From positions 1,034,001-1,098,000 of the forward strand of contig JBBPUQ010000008.1 of the NCBI GenBank assembly GCA_038501195.1: a DNA stretch of 64,000 nt, given 5' to 3'. This stretch comes from Nemania diffusa. Its lineage: Eukaryota; Ascomycota; Sordariomycetes; Xylariales; Xylariaceae. The notes under the pieces were generated by a model, which ran no database searches, was not told the DNA's origin, and was given only the letters and a program-made list of their open reading frames with translations. The position numbers and the translations under genes were made by a program. Positions 59,688 through 64,000 of the stretch are shown here, piece by piece. Positions within the stretch are counted from its first letter, which is position 1; every line of letters begins with the position of its first letter.

Positions 59688-61118
59688 ATGCCCGAAATTG
59701 CAGAAGGTATGCCTCAAAGACCCATTTTCCGTGTAACCGAAACAGCTCCTATTCCCAACTCCCGCCTTCCCAGCACAAGCTAACGTCCCACCCACCCGCA
59801 AAAGTCGCCCGAGTAACCCACTTCCTCCGCCAGCACCTAGTCGGCAAGAAGATCGGCAAGGTCGTGGCCCCGGACGACAGCAGCATATTCGGCAAGGTCG
59901 GCACCAGCGGCCCGGCCTTCCAGGCCGCGCTGTCCGGCCGCCGCGTCGTGGCCGCGGGCAGCCAGGGCAAGTACTTCTGGCTGCAGCTCGACGCGCCGCC
60001 CCACCCCGTCCTGCACCTCGGCATGACGGGCTGGGTGCACGTGCGCGGCGCCCCGACGGCGTACACCCGCTACGCCGAGCGCATGGACGGCGCCGAGAAG
60101 GAGGCCTGGCCGCCCAAGTACTGGAAGTTCCACCTCGCGACCGCTGCCGCTGATGACGGCGACGGGGAGGGGGAGGTATGTGTGGCGTTCACGGACGCCA
60201 GGCGTTTTGGCCGCGTGCGCCTTGTGGATTGCCCGGGGGCGGAGATCAGAGCGCATAGCCCGCTGGTCGAGAATGGGCCGGACCCGGTCGTTGACCGCGA
60301 GCGCTTCACGGAGGAGTATCTGAGCACGAAGATGAAGGCAAGACATGTACCCATCAAGGCATTGCTGCTTGACCAGGCTATGATTAGTGGTATTGGGAAT
60401 TGGGTGGGTGACGAGATCATGTATCAAGCAGCGCTGCACCCGGAGCAGTACAGCGACGATTTTTCAGACGCCGAGATCGCGAAGCTGGTGAGTGAATCCC
60501 AGAGGCGGAGTCCATACCCCTGACCCCCTTTTTAGGTTCAAGTCATGCGCAAAACAGTGTAGCTAATCCCGAGCACCGCAGTACAAAGCAATCTGCTACG
60601 TCTGCGACACAGCAGTCGAGCACCTCGGCGACTCGGACAAGTTCCCCGCGGACTGGCTCTTCCACCACCGCTGGGGCAAGGGCAAGAAGGACGCCGCCAA
60701 GACGCTGCCCAGCGGCGAGAAGATGGTGTTCCTCACCGTCGGCGGGCGCACGAGCTGCGTCGTGCCCAGCCGGCAGAAGAAGACCGGCCGCGTGGCCGCG
60801 GGCGTCAAGGAGGAGGAGGCCGAGGCTGAGGCGGGTCCCAAAACGGAAACGAAGGCGAAAAGAGGGAAGAAGAGTCGCTTTTTCGATGGGGCTGAAGATG
60901 CACACGACGAGCCGGAAGCTGAGCCAGAAGCGCGCCCGGCGAAGAAAGCGAGGGGAGCCGCCCGGAAGCCTGTCAAAGAGGAAGATGACAAGCCCATGTC
61001 GGTGGATAGGGTAGATTCGAAGCCCAAAAAGGGGGCTCGGAAAACGATGGAAAAACCAGCCAGCCCTCCTGATATGGGGAGGAGACGATCAACTAGACTC
61101 AGTAAAACTATATCATGA
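59688..61118 (+). CDS. Formamidopyrimidine-DNA glycosylase (Fpg/MutM family), zinc-less fungal type
   Basis: A 412-aa base-excision-repair glycosylase/AP lyase for oxidised purines. Exons are 59688-59706 (19 nt), 59805-60487 and 60582-61118; phases agree. The first exon encodes MPEIAE, so catalytic Pro2 and Glu3 are present; without it the enzyme would lack its active site. KIGKVVAPDDSSIFGK and LHLGMTGWVHV belong to the N-terminal beta-sandwich, and FTDARRFGRVRLVD is conserved. The H2TH region is KALLLDQAMISGIGNWVGDE. The C-terminal hairpin (YKAICYVCDTAVEHLG, then LTVGGRTSCVVPSRQKK) lacks the four zinc cysteines of bacterial Fpg, as in plant and fungal members. A ~130-residue Lys/Glu/Ala-rich tail with basic patches (KAKRGKKSR, AKKARG) may serve nuclear import or DNA binding. 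Confidence 0.94.
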
Positions 61119-61515
61119 TAAAGTTAGCGAGCTAGATCTTGTATGTTTTATTTGCGAAAGTGCTAGGTAGTCAGTTTATAGTACAGTATTAAGTGTGCAT
61201 GCCTGTTTATCCAGTGGCAGGCCTTCAATCGAGCAATAGTTATTTGTAGATATGAACACTGGTACATATTAACATCAATGTAGTGGTTCGAAATTATTTC
61301 TGTATTACTTCAATAAGCGAATGTCATGTTGGGTCACAAGACATGCAACCTACTAACTACTTATTCGTTATATATACCTCTTACTAGCCTTTTGATAATT
61401 CGAAGCCCGTATAGCGATAACAAGGGCTATTATTATAAACTGCTGTGTCGCAGTCGTAGATTAAAATCGGACGAGGCTCCAAATGCAAAGCAAAGCACTA
61501 TTGGCAGTCTATGCC
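61119..61515. other. Intergenic between convergent genes
   Basis: About 0.4 kb, AT-leaning, containing both 3' ends. No gene was recognised. Confidence 0.5.
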
Positions 61516-63605
61516 TTATTCGATAGACATGCGCATCAGACCATCATTCGTATCATTCATACCCTGGAATCCCACACGACCTTTCCCGCCACCAATAGGC
61601 CGTCCTGGGTTTGGGTTGTTACTAGCGCCTCCCGAGCTCCCGTTCTCGCTAGGCGTACCAGAAGCCTTATCTCCACCGTGGTTACTGCCGGGTCGCGAGC
61701 CCCAAGGCATATTGTCCCGCTGCAATGGGCTCTGCATGATTGGTGAATTGTGGACGCTCATCCCCGGGCTCACTGCTCGCCGTTTAAAAATGTTAGGATC
61801 GAAATCATCTTCCCGCCGCCGTTTATTGTTTATTCTCCGCGTGATCTCTGCCGCGGTAGGTGGTATGCTGCCTGCTTGCGAAGGCGTCGCTGAAGCGGTT
61901 GGTTGTGGTGTTTCGGACTTTTGGCTATCACTACCATGACTGACAAACGCCATGCCGAGTCCAAACGGTCCATTGTTACCGGAGCCTGTAGACATCGACG
62001 GCGAATCCATATTCATATCCTCAGTCATGCCAGAAGATGAGCCTCTTGGGGGGATTACAGGGGGCGGTGGCGTTATTCTTGTGCCATTAATACTGCTAGT
62101 TTCGGAGAAGGTATCCCAAAATATATTGCCTTTGGAGTTCCGCATAGCCTGCTGCTTGAAACTGCTCAAGTCGGGCATCAGGTCATCGTCGGTTATCTCA
62201 TCAAATGGCTCTTGTGTAGTATTGAACTTGGGTGATGACAGTGCTGTAGGTATGTTGGATGCATCTAAAGGGAGTGGTGGTGGGCCTTGAGGTATGCGTG
62301 GTTCAAGATCCATGTCGCTCTCTCGTACTTGTCGGATGACCTCTGCCTCTCGACGAACCTCGGAATCGATAGGAGCGCCTTCTTCAGCGAGAGCTGCACG
62401 GATGCGTGCGAAACCCTTCGTTTTCGGCTTTTTGGACATTAGTCCGGCATAATGGGCGAAGACGCGATGGGATAAGAGGGTGGTGGGACACATACCAAAA
62501 GATTGCCTCTGCGGGTAACGACCCTCTTGACCACGCCTCTAACTCCATCTCTGCCAGGCGTGCCAGGCGTGCCAGACGAGTGATCTCCAGGCTCCATGGC
62601 CCTTTCTTCGTTCTCGTTTCCTGAAATATGTAGTTGGTTGGCTGCCCAACTGATACTCTCTCGCCGTGGATTGATCATGGGAAGATCCCTCATCTCCTTC
62701 ATCATGTTGTTACTGGGAGGCGACCGGGACAGTGCCGTGTTAAAACCTAAACCTGTAAGGCCTCGCGGCTTCTTCTTCGGTTGCTTTCGGGGTCTAATCC
62801 GAAAGCTTGAAAGGCTATTCATGGCCGGGGACCCACTTGCCATCCAGGGGATTGGGTGAATGTTTTGACTTTGCGCATCCATCTTAGTGACCTGGGGTGT
62901 GGTGAGAATGGCATCTTCCATCTCATCATCCATGTACTCGTCTTCTCCAGAGCTCGAGGAATCCGACATAATGGGGTTTGTACTGCCTCCGGAGCTAGAA
63001 ATGTGCATGCGCTCTTGGCTGCCCAGCATTGACCGCAGCGACGTGGACGACAGTTCTGATGCATATTCCCCAGTGCCTCGTCGCGGGATACTCATCGCAC
63101 GGCCCCCGATTGTCGGTGACGAGTCTGGGGATGGTTGTTCGGCCAGCATGGAGTGATGCAGGCTTGTGGCGGCACGGGAAAAGTCCAAACCTCGTGACCG
63201 CCGCGGGAGAATGTTGGTGGGAGAGGCGTAAATCTGGGAATGGTCGAGTTTGGGGGACAAAGGAGCTGGTTTCATGTACGATGGCTGCGCTGGCGAATTA
63301 GGCTCCAGCTGCGGCACATGAAGCGACAGGCCGTGCATGGGGAAGTCGGGGCGTCGCGGCGTCACCGGAGCAGGAGCCGGGTCTTCGTTCCTGTTGTCTT
63401 TCCCCAGCGCGCTGTCGTCCTTGGAGGTCCGTCTCGAGGCTTCGACAATGAAGGGCGAGGGCGACAGTTGAGCGCCGTTCCCATCAGACAAGCTCCTCGT
63501 TCTCGAGAGGAACGGCGTGCCTTGGGCGCTGCCAGCCCCTATGTTCCGGCCCCTAGTATCCTCGTCCATCGCGGCTAGCTCATTATTGTCTCTTGTCGTT
63601 GCCAT
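61516..63605 (-). CDS. Conserved fungal disordered protein rich in SP/TP sites, unknown function
   Basis: A 673-aa, mostly disordered, probably nuclear protein. Exons are 63605-62496 and 62427-61516, with a 68-nt phase-0 intron. The junction rebuilds the conserved-looking core RRGNLL + PKTKGFARIRAALAEEG, followed by APIDSEVRREAEVIRQVRES, which looks like the functional helix. There are many minimal proline-directed phosphorylation sites (LSPSP, VTPRR, PLSPK, YASPTN, TTPQ, GTPGTPGRDG, VSPG, NSPIM). An acidic patch (GEDEYMDDEMEDAI), basic clusters (RPRKQPKKKPRG, NNKRRREDD) that may be nuclear-localisation signals, and a Gly/Asn/Ser-rich C-terminus also stand out. I recognise the core as shared among filamentous fungi but cannot name a characterised family. 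The SP/TP density suggests cell-cycle or MAP-kinase control, as inference only. Confidence 0.85.
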
Positions 63606-64000
63606 TCAATCTTCCCAATCCTCCCAATACTCTCAATCTTCCACGTCCCTCGTCGTCGTCTAAAGGTGGCGTGCTCAGTCGCCGCCGAATTGGAGACACG
63701 AAAACACCAGAAGTAAGAGAGTGCGTCGCGTTACAACAACGGTTAGTTGGACGTAAAGGCGACAGTGATGTTGACAGTGACGGCGAGGGTGGTCGATACA
63801 AGGGGTGGCTAGGGCAAAGCTGCACTAGCTCTTCGAGAGCTCTTTTCTTCTGAAACATTCATTAATCCTGGATACACAAGCGCGTCAAAGTTTGGGTGGC
63901 ATTATTCGCATCTGATTGGAATACACAGGGCACGAGGTGTGACAAGAGGGACGAGCGATAGAGATGAGCAATAGATAAGGGTAGTTCATTGCCCGTTGGC
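63606..64000. other. Upstream region of the SP/TP-rich protein gene
   Basis: About 0.4 kb. Open frames here (63583-63858 minus, 63593-63853 plus) overlap each other and show only low-complexity Ser/Pro/Leu readings. They probably reflect 5' UTR composition. Confidence 0.4.

Noticed and set aside
59837..60439. 200-codon open frame antisense to the DNA glycosylase
   Set aside because: It arises from GC-rich third positions of the sense gene; the reading is low-complexity Arg/Ala/Leu.

Overview
The window is nuclear DNA from a filamentous ascomycete (Pezizomycotina), most likely a Sordariomycete. The genes carry short spliceosomal introns of about 50-150 nt with GT/AG (once GC/AG) ends and CTAAC/CTGAC-type branch sites. 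They include fungal-specific families (HET and NACHT/STAND incompatibility-type proteins, small secreted cysteine-rich proteins, an Hbs1 with a Ski7-like insert, a PRPP synthetase with a non-homologous insert). One large block has had almost all C:G pairs replaced by T:A, as repeat-induced point mutation (RIP) or a similar process would do. No gene typical of bacteria or organelles was seen.

Layout. 0-6.3 kb is a secreted-protein neighbourhood: a Ser/Thr-rich mucin-like protein, an AA1-like small secreted protein and an 8-Cys secreted protein, with two decayed coding relics between them. 6.3-9.1 kb has no convincing gene. 9.1-11.9 kb holds the C-terminal remnant of a HET-type protein, tail-to-tail with an intact NACHT STAND protein. 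13.3-24.0 kb is housekeeping: a rhodanese/USP deubiquitinase of the Doa4/USP8 type, the ESCRT-0 subunit Vps27 and the ribosome-rescue GTPase Hbs1. Vps27 sorts ubiquitinated cargo into multivesicular bodies, and Doa4-type enzymes remove that ubiquitin, so two steps of one pathway are encoded side by side.

25.287-44.634 kb is a 19.3-kb island of extreme AT content with no usable reading frame. It is closed by 40-bp terminal inverted repeats (38/40 identical) of normal base composition and flanked by the direct repeat CTATAC. Nested inside are an LTR retrotransposon with 306-bp LTRs and an ATAAT target duplication, a shorter LTR-like element with AAATA duplications, a ~0.95-kb imperfect inverted repeat and several dispersed AT-only repeats. 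The island ends about 0.55 kb upstream of the start codon of the ER chaperone BiP/Kar2.

45.2-64 kb returns to ordinary genes: BiP, a Git1-like MFS permease, the peroxisome proliferation protein Pex11, a PRPP synthetase subunit, a zinc-less formamidopyrimidine DNA glycosylase and a conserved disordered protein rich in SP/TP sites. Many intergenic stretches are enriched in variants of the palindrome TAGGTACCTA. Exon boundaries below were worked out by hand from splice signals, reading-frame continuity and protein-family expectation. No similarity search was run.
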